Shown here piece by piece: positions 26,048 through 34,605 of a stretch of DNA of 64,000 bases (its first letter is position 1; each line of letters begins with the position of its first letter). This DNA comes from Yersinia pekkanenii (lineage in GTDB: Bacteria > Pseudomonadota > Gammaproteobacteria > Enterobacterales > Enterobacteriaceae). The DNA lies in NCBI RefSeq assembly GCF_001152565.1, contig NZ_CQAZ01000004.1:62001-126000 (forward strand), in the 5' to 3' direction. The position numbers and the translations under genes are program-made. Below the pieces are notes generated by a model. That model made no database searches, was not told the origin of the DNA, and saw only the letters and a list, made by a program, of their open reading frames with translations.

Positions 26048-27799
26048 TTGACCAATAACCGACTTGAATGGCAGTCACTGCTGCCGAACACAACGCCATA
26101 TGATGCGTTATTTGCCACTGCCTCCCTGTTGGGGCCTGTTTCTTTCGCCGCGACTCAGCCCCGGTTAGAGAATGGAATGACACTATTTTGTCACCCACAA
26201 TCTCAACCGCGGTTTATGCTGATCAAAGCACAAGAAAGCACTGAGTATCTGGCATTGATCGCGCAAGCGATTAAAGAGCTGCAACCTGAGGCTTCAGCCC
26301 TGTTTGGTGGCGATTATCTGGTGCACGGCCACCAAGTAACCTGGCAACCAGCACAGCGTGGTGATGAGCGTTTTGCGGCGCTTTCACGCTGTCTCTATCA
26401 GGAATGGGTAGAACCCGAACAGCTGTTTGGCTGCGTCAGGTGGCATAAAGACCAAATAACCCTGCAACCAGGCCTGGTCCATCAGGCTAATGGCGGTGTA
26501 TTGATCTTGTCGGTACGGGCATTACAAGCGCAACCTTTGATGTGGCTGCGCCTGAAGCAAATGATTGTTCAGCAACGTTTTGACTGGTTATCGCCTGATG
26601 AAACCCGCCCATTGCCGGTACATATTCCCTCCATGCCACTGGATCTTCGCCTGATCCTGGTCGGCGATCGTCTGGGTCTTGGCGATTTCCACGATATGGA
26701 ACCCGAACTGGGCGAACTGGCTATCTATGGTGAGTTCGAAGTAGAACTGCCACTGGTCGATATTGATGGCATGTCTTTATGGTGCGGTTACATCAATACG
26801 CTATTGCAGCAAAAACAGTTGCCCTCTTTATCTGCCGATGCCTGGCCAATTCTGCTCCGTCAGGCGGTGCGTTACAGTGGCGACCAAGGCAGCCTGCCAC
26901 TGTGTCCGCAATGGCTAACCCACCAGTTGGCAGAAGCCGCACTTTATGCCGAGGAAGATACGATAACAGCCAATGCGCTGGACGTTGCACTGAATGCCCG
27001 TGAATGGCGTAATAGCTACCTTGCCGAGCGGATGCAAGATGAGATTGAACTCGGGCAAATTCTGGTTGAAACCGAAGGGCAAGTTGTCGGTCAGATCAAT
27101 GGTCTGTCCGTGTTGGAATACCCAGGCCACCCTTATGCCTTTGGTGAACCCGCCCGTATCAGTTGTGTGGTTCACTTAGGTGATGGTGAGTTTGTTGACG
27201 TTGAACGTAAAGCTGAACTGGGGGGTAATATTCATGCTAAAGGCATGATGATTATGCAGGCATTCTTGATTTCAGAACTGGAACTTGATCAGCCACTGCC
27301 ATTCTCAGCTTCGATTGTTTTTGAGCAATCCTATGGTGAGGTTGATGGCGATAGCGCATCGCTCGCTGAGCTTTGTGCACTGGTTAGTGCCCTTTCACAG
27401 CAGCCGATCAACCAGCAAATCGCGGTGACAGGTTCTGTTGACCAATTTGGTAATGTGCAGCCTATTGGTGGCGTGAATGAAAAGATTGAAGGTTTCTTCG
27501 AGGCTTGCCAACGTCGTGGGCTTACGGGCAGTCAGGGGGTTATTTTACCCTCCACCAATGTCCGTCATTTGTGTCTAAATCAGGCGGTGATTGATGCAGT
27601 TCAACATGGTCAATTCCATCTATGGGCTGTTGATACTGCCGCTGAAGCACTACCATTATTAACAGGAATGGTTTACGCCGATGAGCAACAACCTAGCCTG
27701 CTAGGTATAATTCAAGAGCGAATCTCGCAGGTAAACCCGCAGGATAGACGCCGTTGGCCATGGCCATTACGCTGGTTGAACTGGTTCAACCAGGGCTGA
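26048..27799 (+). CDS. ycbZ: Lon-like protease YcbZ/LonH
   Basis: A 583-residue Lon-protease homologue without an intact AAA+ motor, as in E. coli YcbZ (586). The C-terminal third is the peptidase domain with the Ser-Lys dyad in [15 protein letters not shown] (catalytic Ser) and [11 protein letters not shown] (catalytic Lys). The end [10 protein letters not shown] is conserved. No ATG fits: the frame has TTG at 26027 and TTG at 26048, and the latter ([13 protein letters not shown]) lines up with the E. coli start MTITKLAWRDLVP. Neither has a good ribosome site. The last bases overlap the fabA control region. Confidence 0.88.
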   Translation: MTNNRLEWQSLLPNTTPYDALFATASLLGPVSFAATQPRLENGMTLFCHPQSQPRFMLIKAQESTEYLALIAQAIKELQPEASALFGGDYLVHGHQVTWQPAQRGDERFAALSRCLYQEWVEPEQLFGCVRWHKDQITLQPGLVHQANGGVLILSVRALQAQPLMWLRLKQMIVQQRFDWLSPDETRPLPVHIPSMPLDLRLILVGDRLGLGDFHDMEPELGELAIYGEFEVELPLVDIDGMSLWCGYINTLLQQKQLPSLSADAWPILLRQAVRYSGDQGSLPLCPQWLTHQLAEAALYAEEDTITANALDVALNAREWRNSYLAERMQDEIELGQILVETEGQVVGQINGLSVLEYPGHPYAFGEPARISCVVHLGDGEFVDVERKAELGGNIHAKGMMIMQAFLISELELDQPLPFSASIVFEQSYGEVDGDSASLAELCALVSALSQQPINQQIAVTGSVDQFGNVQPIGGVNEKIEGFFEACQRRGLTGSQGVILPSTNVRHLCLNQAVIDAVQHGQFHLWAVDTAAEALPLLTGMVYADEQQPSLLGIIQERISQVNPQDRRRWPWPLRWLNWFNQG

Positions 27800-27811
27800 T
27801 CGGACTTGTTC
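27795..27811. promoter_or_regulatory. Putative FadR activator site of fabA
   Basis: GCTGATCGGACTTGTTC agrees with the FadR site known at E. coli fabA, lying across the -35 element. FadR activates fabA when long-chain acyl-CoA is low. Confidence 0.65.
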
Positions 27812-27834
27812 AGCGTACAGCTGTACGCTATTCT
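27806..27834 (+). promoter_or_regulatory. fabA promoter
   Basis: TTGTTC (27806-27811), a 17-base spacer and TATTCT (27829-27834). The FabR-type palindrome occupies the spacer. It starts within ten bases of the end of ycbZ. Confidence 0.7.
27812..27829. promoter_or_regulatory. FabR-type operator of fabA
   Basis: AGCGTACAGCTGTACGCT is a perfect 18-base palindrome matching the FabR consensus at E. coli fabA and fabB. FabR represses unsaturated fatty acid synthesis in response to the acyl pool. Confidence 0.85.
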
Positions 27835-27867
27835 GCGCACTTCACTAAAATAAGGCTTACTGAGAAC

Positions 27868-28386
27868 ATGGTAGATAAACGCAAATCCTATACAAAAGAA
27901 GACCTTGAAGCATCTGGCCGTGGCGAACTGTTTGGCGCTGGCGGGCCACCATTGCCAGCAGGCAATATGTTGATGATGGACCGTGTCGTCAAAATGACTG
28001 AAGACGGCGGTAACTTTAACAAAGGTTATGTGGAAGCGGAACTGGATATCAATCCAGACCTATGGTTCTTCGGTTGCCACTTTATCGGCGACCCAGTAAT
28101 GCCAGGTTGCCTGGGCCTTGATGCCATGTGGCAATTGGTCGGTTTCTATCTTGGCTGGTTGGGTGGCGAAGGCAAAGGCCGCGCTCTGGGTGTGGGTGAA
28201 GTTAAATTCACCGGCCAGGTTCTGCCAACGGCCAAGAAAGTGACATACCGTATTCATTTTAAACGCGTGATCATGCGTAAGTTGATCATGGGTGTAGCGG
28301 ATGGTGAAGTATTGGTCGATGGCAACGTGATTTATACCGCCACCGACTTGAAAGTAGGCCTGTTTAAAGACACTGCTGCTTTCTAA
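27868..28386 (+). CDS. fabA: 3-hydroxydecanoyl-ACP dehydratase/isomerase
   Basis: A 172-residue FabA. It dehydrates 3-hydroxydecanoyl-ACP and isomerises the product to the cis-3 form, the branch point of anaerobic-type unsaturated fatty acid synthesis. Catalytic His is H71 in [14 protein letters not shown], and catalytic Asp is D85 in CLGLDAMWQ (numbering from Met). The ATG at 27868 starts [13 protein letters not shown] as in E. coli; the open frame upstream is the promoter. A hairpin follows the stop. Confidence 0.98.
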   Translation: MVDKRKSYTKEDLEASGRGELFGAGGPPLPAGNMLMMDRVVKMTEDGGNFNKGYVEAELDINPDLWFFGCHFIGDPVMPGCLGLDAMWQLVGFYLGWLGGEGKGRALGVGEVKFTGQVLPTAKKVTYRIHFKRVIMRKLIMGVADGEVLVDGNVIYTATDLKVGLFKDTAAF

Positions 28387-28406
28387 TATTCTCGTCGTTT
28401 TCCCCC

Positions 28407-28433
28407 GTGCAGGGGGGACCAAATCCCCTGCAC
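28407..28433 (+). terminator. Hairpin after fabA
   Basis: GTGCAGGGG and CCCCTGCAC form a perfect 9-bp stem with a 9-base loop 20 bases after the fabA stop. There is no T run, so termination is probable but not certain. Confidence 0.55.
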
Positions 28434-28575
28434 CGTCATCATATTGCTCAATATATTAGTATGCCAAATGGCATTTTTTTTAGCCTTGTAACTACAATAA
28501 ATGTAGTCACTGATTAGTTTCACGGTTTTCAGCGCAATAATTAGCAACATCCACAGGGATCCAGCGAGGAGTGAT

Positions 28576-29118
28576 ATGCAAAGAACCTGCCTTGAAGACA
28601 TGCCTTGCCCGGTTGCCCGCTCTCTTGAACGGGTAGGTGAATGGTGGAGTATCTTGATCATCCGTGATGCCTTTCAGGGGTTAACACGGTTTGATGAGTT
28701 TCAGCAAAGTTTGCAACTGTCACCCACCATCCTGACCCGGCGTCTCAAATATCTGGTGGAAAGCGGTATCCTTGAGAAACGGCTCTATAATCCTCGCCCT
28801 GCCCGCTATGAATATTTACTGACTGAGCGCGGCAATGATTTCTTTCCAGTGATAGCGGCCCTATTGCACTGGGGTAACCAGCACTTTGCGCCGGAAGGCC
28901 CAGCGGTGATACTCACCGATCGCCGCACCGGCACCCCTGTAGAGCCTATCTTGCTGAACAGAGCCACCATGCAACCCATTCGTAGGCAAGATGTCACCCT
29001 CGCGGCAGGCTCTGTCAGGAGCGATATAATTAATAAACGGTTGGCACTGATGCATGACAAACAGTCAATCGATGCCAGGCAGCCCTCCCATTCAATTCAG
29101 TCTCAAAAGGAAAAATGA
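28576..29118 (+). CDS. HxlR-family transcriptional regulator
   Basis: A 180-residue winged helix regulator. The HxlR domain covers about residues 8-105 and starts CPVARSLERVGEWWSILIIR, with the recognition region LQLSPTILTRRLKYLVESGI. Cys residues at 5 and 11 near the start could sense thiol-reactive compounds, as in some HxlR proteins; this is speculative. Its stop overlaps the start of the ketosynthase gene (ATGATG), so the two are translationally coupled. Neither gene occurs between fabA and rmf in E. coli. Confidence 0.9.
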   Translation: MQRTCLEDMPCPVARSLERVGEWWSILIIRDAFQGLTRFDEFQQSLQLSPTILTRRLKYLVESGILEKRLYNPRPARYEYLLTERGNDFFPVIAALLHWGNQHFAPEGPAVILTDRRTGTPVEPILLNRATMQPIRRQDVTLAAGSVRSDIINKRLALMHDKQSIDARQPSHSIQSQKEK

Positions 29119-30392
29119 TGAATACACGCCGTGTAGTAATTACAGGAATGGGTGTGGTTTCCCCATTAGGCTGTGGTATCGAAACTGTTTGGCAACGTTT
29201 GCTGGCAGGGCAATCCGGCATTCGTGCTCTACCGGATGAGATAGTCGGCGATCTACCTGCCAAGATTGGCGGGCAAGTGCCGACCCTCACAGCCGATCCC
29301 AAGGCGGGCTTCGATCCCGACAAAGCGGTTGCACCAAAAGATCAAAAGAAAATGGATCGATTCATTGAATTCGCGATGGCCGCGGCAGATGAAGCCATCG
29401 CCCATGCTGGCTGGCTAGCCGATGATTCAGAGAAGCAAGAGCGAACCGCAACCGTCATTGGCTCCGGTATCGGAGGCTTCTCGTCTATTGCCAATGCTGT
29501 GCGCACAACTGACAGCCGTGGACCTAAACGCTTGTCCCCTTTCACCGTGCCATCATTTCTGGTTAATCTGGCTGCGGGCCATGTCTCGATCAAACATCAT
29601 TTCAAAGGGCCGATTGGTGCTCCGGTAACTGCTTGTGCGGCAGGGGTACAAGCTATCGGGGATGCCGTTCGCATGATCCGCAATCATGAAGCGGATATCG
29701 CACTATGTGGTGGTGCTGAGGCTGCGATTGATAAAGTCAGTCTGGCTGGATTTGCCGCAGCACGCGCATTATCAACCGGTTCTAATGACACACCGGAAAA
29801 AGCCTCACGACCATTTGACAGTGCACGTGATGGCTTCGTCATGGGTGAAGGGGCCGGTTTGCTGATTATCGAGGAACTGGAACATGCTCTTGCCCGTGGG
29901 GCACAGCCTTTAGCCGAGATTGTTGGCTACGGTACCAGTGCCGATGCCTACCATATGACGTCTGGTGCTGAAGATGGCGACGGCGCTTACCGGGCGATGA
30001 AAATTGCTTTGCACCAGGCTGGGGTTAAACCAGAGCAGGTTCAGCATCTGAACGCTCATGCAACCTCAACACAAGTGGGTGATCTTGGCGAAATAAATGC
30101 TATTAAGCATCTGTTTGGTGAGGGTGATACCTTAGCCATTACATCAACAAAGTCTGCCACCGGCCATTTATTAGGCGCAGCTGGCGGGCTGGAAACCATC
30201 TTCACTGTGCTGGCATTACGCGATCAAATCGTGCCAGCCACGCTGAATCTGGAAAATCTGGATCCTGCGGCCACGGGGCTTAATGTGATTGCTGGCAAGG
30301 CCCAACCCCATGAGATGACCTACGCGCTCTCAAACGGTTTCGGTTTTGGCGGGGTTAATGCAAGTATCTTGCTGAAACGCTGGGCGGAATAG
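29115..30392 (+). CDS. Beta-ketoacyl-ACP synthase II-like protein (second FabF)
   Basis: A 425-residue condensing enzyme of the FabF type with a complete active site: C174 in VTACAAGVQA, H315 in NAHATSTQVGD, K346 in TSTKSATGH and H351 in GHLLGAAGG. It would extend acyl-ACP by two carbons. The main fabF of enterobacteria sits with acpP in the fab cluster, so this is an additional copy. It overlaps the HxlR gene by four bases. Nearness to fabA may be chance or may point to a role in adjusting acyl chains. No dedicated acyl carrier protein lies beside it. The substrate is unknown. Confidence 0.9.
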   Translation: MMNTRRVVITGMGVVSPLGCGIETVWQRLLAGQSGIRALPDEIVGDLPAKIGGQVPTLTADPKAGFDPDKAVAPKDQKKMDRFIEFAMAAADEAIAHAGWLADDSEKQERTATVIGSGIGGFSSIANAVRTTDSRGPKRLSPFTVPSFLVNLAAGHVSIKHHFKGPIGAPVTACAAGVQAIGDAVRMIRNHEADIALCGGAEAAIDKVSLAGFAAARALSTGSNDTPEKASRPFDSARDGFVMGEGAGLLIIEELEHALARGAQPLAEIVGYGTSADAYHMTSGAEDGDGAYRAMKIALHQAGVKPEQVQHLNAHATSTQVGDLGEINAIKHLFGEGDTLAITSTKSATGHLLGAAGGLETIFTVLALRDQIVPATLNLENLDPAATGLNVIAGKAQPHEMTYALSNGFGFGGVNASILLKRWAE

Positions 30393-30425
30393 TCAGGTAA
30401 GCGAAAGCAGCTAGCAACGCGGCAA

Positions 30426-30467
30426 CATCAAGTCGAACGGATAAAACATCAAATCGAACGGATAAAA
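30426..30467. repeat. 21-base tandem duplication downstream of fabF2
   Basis: Two copies of CATCAARTCGAACGGATAAAA (30426-30446, 30447-30467) differ at one position only. They lie between the ketosynthase stop and the rmf terminator. Confidence 0.85.
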
Positions 30468-30491
30468 CGAAAACCTCCGCTTAAGCGGAGG
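30463..30491 (-). terminator. Intrinsic terminator of rmf
   Basis: CCTCCGC-TTAA-GCGGAGG is a perfect 7-bp hairpin. On the minus strand it is followed by TTTTCGTTTTAT, ending the rmf transcript 37 bases after its stop. It may also stop the convergent ketosynthase transcript. Confidence 0.8.
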
Positions 30492-30527
30492 TCACTCCTT
30501 GCTTTGATTAATGTGACAGAGAGCCGC

Positions 30528-30695
30528 TTAAGCGGTCACAGCCCTGTCCTCCATGGCTTGTCGCCACCCTCCTAACCAATGCGACCTGGCGTCTAAAGCT
30601 TGATAAGGGCAAATTTCCCTTGAACGCCCTGATATACCTGCCTGATACCCACGTGACAACGCCCTTTCCAAACGATCTCTTTTCTGTCTCTTCAT
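30528..30695 (-). CDS. rmf: Ribosome modulation factor
   Basis: A 55-residue basic protein starting MKRQKRDRLERALSRGYQAG and containing CPYQALDARSHWLGGWRQAM, clearly RMF. It pairs 70S ribosomes into inactive 100S dimers in stationary phase. The ATG is preceded by GAGG. The gene is on the minus strand and converges with the ketosynthase gene, whereas in E. coli rmf lies next to fabA. A 98-codon frame in another phase over the same DNA is not real. Confidence 0.96.
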   Translation of the reverse strand: MKRQKRDRLERALSRGYQAGISGRSREICPYQALDARSHWLGGWRQAMEDRAVTA

Positions 30696-30768
30696 CATGC
30701 CTCATTTCCCTCATCTTTCGGTCTGGTGGAAAAAAAACAGTGACTACTTTATGTGCAGCCACAGTTAA

Positions 30769-30797
30769 ATGATAGACCTTAGGAAACAGAAATGCAA
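30769..30797 (-). promoter_or_regulatory. Candidate rmf promoter
   Basis: On the minus strand TTGCAT (30792-30797) and TATCAT (30769-30774) are 17 bases apart and give a leader of about 70 bases. Confidence 0.5.
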
Positions 30798-30970
30798 TGC
30801 GCAATATTCACGCCAATGTCACATTTGTGAGCTACGCACACAGTGTTAGCTAAGTGATTGATTTGCAGTGATAGAGAGTAATTGGTTGATATTTATTGAT
30901 AATCCTCTTTCACGATAACTTTATTATTATCGATGAAAGAGGATTAGACTAATTTAGAATATAACTTAAC

Positions 30971-31522
30971 TTACTGTAGTTGAGCAGCAATCGCCTTAGC
31001 TTCCTGCTGCCAACCTTCTGCCAAGGTGCGTATCAGGGCATCATAACCATCTTCACTCTGTTTAAGTTCTAAATCAAAGGGTTGCTTAATCAGTTGCCCC
31101 TGATGTTTCAATATCCACACACCGCGAATGATGGCACGGCCGTCATAGCGGCCATGGAACCCGGTTACGGTCACATTGAGGACATCCTGTGAGCTATCCA
31201 GCGGTTGTGAGGAAACCAACCAACCCGGCAGCGCATTACTGAGATTGGTCACCAAAGTTTGCTGCAACTGCTGGTCCAACGGACTGGCCCAAAGGTTGTT
31301 ACTGGCAATCACATATTGCACATCGTTGGTTTGATACACCACCCCAGTAGCAGCCAGATAATCTGCCACCCCAACATGTTCAATCCACAGTTGCCGTGAT
31401 GCAACACGACTACTGGCTGCCGCTGGTGCACTGAGTGCCGGCAACTGGTAGTACGTTTTACTGGTTTCGCTGCTGCAAGCGCTGAGTAACAGCGCGGCGA
31501 TAACTGCCATCCATTTCATCAT
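30971..31522 (-). CDS. pqiC: Membrane integrity lipoprotein PqiC
   Basis: A 183-residue outer-membrane lipoprotein of the ABC-type auxiliary (DUF330) family. The lipobox LLLSAC places the lipidated Cys at residue 16. PqiC works with PqiA and PqiB in a tunnel-like system moving lipids between inner and outer membranes. Its start overlaps the pqiB stop by four bases (ATGA), so it is translationally coupled. Length agrees with E. coli PqiC (187). Confidence 0.95.
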   Translation of the reverse strand: MMKWMAVIAALLLSACSSETSKTYYQLPALSAPAAASSRVASRQLWIEHVGVADYLAATGVVYQTNDVQYVIASNNLWASPLDQQLQQTLVTNLSNALPGWLVSSQPLDSSQDVLNVTVTGFHGRYDGRAIIRGVWILKHQGQLIKQPFDLELKQSEDGYDALIRTLAEGWQQEAKAIAAQLQ

Positions 31523-33171
31523 TTTTTGGCCTTCTTAGGCTGAGGATCCTGACTTCCTGCTGCTTCAAATACCAGTGCGTTGCTCTTTTCATTCAGCGTC
31601 CGCAATACCGGCTGTAATTCACGCAAGACCTGATCTAACCGCTGCATATCTCCCACCATTTTATTGTAAACCGGTGAGCCTGGCTGGAAGCCCTTCATAC
31701 TGCGATTCAACTCGTTCAGCGTTTTTTGCAGATCTTTTGGCAGGTTCTGCATCGCCGGACTGGCGGTAATTGCAGTCAGTGCTTCCAGGGTTTTCTGCGT
31801 CTCACGCATGGTCTTCTGGCTTTCAGCCAAGGTCTTGGTGACCTCATTTAACATTGGGTCTAGCGGCAGATTATTAATCTTATCCAGCGTTTGCATCAGT
31901 TTCTGTTGAATTTGCGCCAAACCACCACTGACGGTTGGCAACAATGGATAACCTGCGACTTCCTGTGGCCCTTTCCACGGTTTAGCATCTGGATAGAAAT
32001 CCAAATCCACAAACAATGCCCCGGTCAATAGATTGCCAGATTTCAATGAGGCACGCAGACCACGCTCTTTGGCCGTTTTCAATATTTGTGCAAAGTTACT
32101 ATCCGGCCCCAGGTCATCGCGGAAGCGACCCGGCTCAATACGGATGAGCACGGGAATACGGAAATCATTATCCACGCGCTGCTTCATACCATCGGTAAAG
32201 AACGGGACATCAGCGACAGTACCCACACGGATACCACGGAATTCTACCGGCGCACCGGACTGCAAACCACGAACAGAATCGGAGAAGAACAGCAAGAAAT
32301 CTTCATGTTCGGTGTACAACGAGTTTTCAATATTACTGCGGTTATCAAACAATTTGAACTCGGCTTTATTTTCAGTGATAACCTTGCCCAGCTCTAAACC
32401 ATCCGGCACATCAAAGCTGACACCACCACTGAATAAGGTTGCCAACGATGCCATTTCTACTCGCATCCCTTGTGAAGAGAGATCGACAGCCACGCCGCTG
32501 TCCTTCCAGAATCGGACATTAGTGGTGACCAGGCTGTCATAAGGTGCGCCAATAAATAACTGATAACGCATCAAGCGTGACTTGGCATCGAAAGTGCTGG
32601 TCTCTACCGAACCCACCCGATAGCCGCGGAACAGCACCGGATCACCCGCATTTAACTGCCCAGCTTGGTCGCTGTCGAGAATAATGCGGATCCCTTTAGC
32701 ATCCGGTGAAGCCAGTGGCGGCGAGTCCAGTAACATAAATTCGTCTAATGTTTTCCCTTTACTGCCCGGTTGCAGCTCAATATAAGCACCGGAAAGCAGC
32801 GTCCCAAGACCGGAAACACCTTCACGACCAATCTGCGGCTTAACCACCCAGAAAACAGTATCACTGTGTAACAGGGTATTCATGCCTGAATTCAACCGTG
32901 CCTGCACGATAACATGGTTAAGATCTTCACTTAGAGTGACTTGCTCAACGATACCGACATCCACGCTACGGCTCTTTATTTTTGTTTTACCCGCTTCAAT
33001 ACCTTCAGCATTCAGTGTGGTCAATACCACCTGTGGCCCCTGGTGGCTAAAATGATAAAACAGTATCCATGCACCAATCAGTACCGTGATAATCGGGATG
33101 ATCCACACTGGCGACCACCGCTTGATTTTTTCAATTTCCGCCACATTCGGGCTGGGATTATTGTCCGTCAC
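31519..33171 (-). CDS. pqiB: Intermembrane transport protein PqiB (MCE family)
   Basis: A 550-residue MCE protein. One N-terminal transmembrane helix (WSPVWIIPIITVLIGAWILF) is followed by three MCE domains, each with the LLSGGVSF- or LLSGAYIEL-type motif, and a C-terminal helical stretch that forms the needle-like channel. The start is a GTG at 33171 with GGAG seven bases upstream, inside the end of the gene before it. Another GTG at 33198 would add nine residues and overlap pqiA by 41 bases but has no good ribosome site. It follows pqiA directly. Confidence 0.93.
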   Translation of the reverse strand: MTDNNPSPNVAEIEKIKRWSPVWIIPIITVLIGAWILFYHFSHQGPQVVLTTLNAEGIEAGKTKIKSRSVDVGIVEQVTLSEDLNHVIVQARLNSGMNTLLHSDTVFWVVKPQIGREGVSGLGTLLSGAYIELQPGSKGKTLDEFMLLDSPPLASPDAKGIRIILDSDQAGQLNAGDPVLFRGYRVGSVETSTFDAKSRLMRYQLFIGAPYDSLVTTNVRFWKDSGVAVDLSSQGMRVEMASLATLFSGGVSFDVPDGLELGKVITENKAEFKLFDNRSNIENSLYTEHEDFLLFFSDSVRGLQSGAPVEFRGIRVGTVADVPFFTDGMKQRVDNDFRIPVLIRIEPGRFRDDLGPDSNFAQILKTAKERGLRASLKSGNLLTGALFVDLDFYPDAKPWKGPQEVAGYPLLPTVSGGLAQIQQKLMQTLDKINNLPLDPMLNEVTKTLAESQKTMRETQKTLEALTAITASPAMQNLPKDLQKTLNELNRSMKGFQPGSPVYNKMVGDMQRLDQVLRELQPVLRTLNEKSNALVFEAAGSQDPQPKKAKK

Positions 33172-34468
33172 CTTGCGGCTCCTTTTGGGTTGATTCACTG
33201 ATCCGATCCCAGGTTAAACGGGGATCGAAGGTTAATGCAGCACACATTGTCAGGATAACCACCATTGCAAACAACAGTGCGCCAATCGCCGGATAAATAC
33301 TCATCAGTTGCCCGATACGGACTAATGAGGAGAGCACAGCAATCACAAAGACATCGATCATTGACCAACGGCCAACAAACTCCACAACTTCATAAATAAA
33401 ATGCATCCGTTCAGTATCGGTATTGCCCTTACCTTTTGCGTCCCAACATAACCAGCCAATCGCCAACATCTTCAATGATGGCACCATGATGCTGGCAATA
33501 AAAATCACCAATGCCACTGGATAGGAACCTTCGCTCCACAGGAAAATCACCCCAGCCATGATAGTGGAACCCATTTGGCTGCCTAAGCTTTCGGTAATCA
33601 TGATTGGCATCAGATTGGCCGGAATGTACAGCAGAACAGAGGTGACTAATAATGCCATCGTCCACTGCAAACTATTGCGACGACGAACATAACCATGAGT
33701 ATGGCAACGTGGGCATTGCACCTGAGACTGCGGCAGGATCGCGGTACAACAAGAACAAGAGCGCAATCCCTGACGCAGGCCGGTACGACCGGCAATCAAT
33801 GGATAGGGCAATACCGGCGCACGCGCGATATCCTGCCACATCCAATGGCGATCGACACATTGGAAAGCACGCACCTGTAACAGGCAAAATAAGCAATAGG
33901 GAATAAAGCTGCTGCCGATGCCAATGTCACCGTAGGCCATCAGTTTAACAAAACTGACCAGGACACCGGCCAGGAAGATCTCAACCATGCACCAACTTTT
34001 AAATTGGAATAATGCTTTTGCTATTGCCGTTTTCAAGCGGGCAGGCATTCGCACCCGCAGGCAAAGCAGAATGATAGCCACCATACAGAATGCCGGGATC
34101 AACTGGACCAGCACCATAAATAAAGTCGCCATGCTGGCATAGTTATCCGACAGCATCACTCTGGGTATCTGAAGCAGGGTAATTTCGCTGGTGATCCCCG
34201 CCACACGCATATTGACGAAGGGAAACATGTTGGCCAGCAATAACATAAATAATGCACTAACGGCATAACCCACCGGGCGCTTGCGTGGTTCATCCCACCG
34301 CGAAGTCAGTGTGGTTTTACAGCGTGGACATACTGCTTTGGAGCCATACGGCAGAGGAGGTAAGGCCACTGACATGTCGCACTGCCGGCACAGGATGACA
34401 TCCCCTGACTGCCCGGAGTGCTCGCTATGCTCAGGCTGAATTACAGCACACAATATCGAATCCCTCAC
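33158..34468 (-). CDS. pqiA: Intermembrane transport protein PqiA
   Basis: A 436-residue inner-membrane protein with two similar halves. Each half has a zinc-ribbon start (CRQCDMSVALPPL...CPRCKTTL, and CSCCTAILPQSQVQCPRCH) and about four transmembrane helices with the ASIMVPSLKMLAI-type motif. It is thought to supply lipid to PqiB. In E. coli the pqi operon is induced by paraquat through SoxRS. The N-terminus is some 20 residues longer than in E. coli, so a later start is possible. Confidence 0.94.
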   Translation of the reverse strand: MRDSILCAVIQPEHSEHSGQSGDVILCRQCDMSVALPPLPYGSKAVCPRCKTTLTSRWDEPRKRPVGYAVSALFMLLLANMFPFVNMRVAGITSEITLLQIPRVMLSDNYASMATLFMVLVQLIPAFCMVAIILLCLRVRMPARLKTAIAKALFQFKSWCMVEIFLAGVLVSFVKLMAYGDIGIGSSFIPYCLFCLLQVRAFQCVDRHWMWQDIARAPVLPYPLIAGRTGLRQGLRSCSCCTAILPQSQVQCPRCHTHGYVRRRNSLQWTMALLVTSVLLYIPANLMPIMITESLGSQMGSTIMAGVIFLWSEGSYPVALVIFIASIMVPSLKMLAIGWLCWDAKGKGNTDTERMHFIYEVVEFVGRWSMIDVFVIAVLSSLVRIGQLMSIYPAIGALLFAMVVILTMCAALTFDPRLTWDRISESTQKEPQGDGQ

Positions 34469-34605
34469 GGCTGGCCTATATATCCCCTTCTTATTTGAAG
34501 GGGATAGCTGAACACTATTCTATCGAAAACATAATATAACAATAGACACTATATCATCATAAAGTTGGCTATTACGTCACCAGACAGAAAGGTGATTACG
34601 CATTT

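Noticed and set aside
30508-30804. 98-codon minus-strand frame over rmf
   Set aside because: Another phase of the same strand; the 55-codon rmf frame matches the known protein exactly in kind.
30815-30835. TCACATTTGTGA-like motif considered as a CRP site for rmf
   Set aside because: The half-sites are in the wrong order (TCACA before TGTGA) and spacing does not fit CRP.
32033-32542. 169-codon plus-strand frame inside pqiB
   Set aside because: Antisense to conserved MCE-domain codons; composition typical of a shadow.
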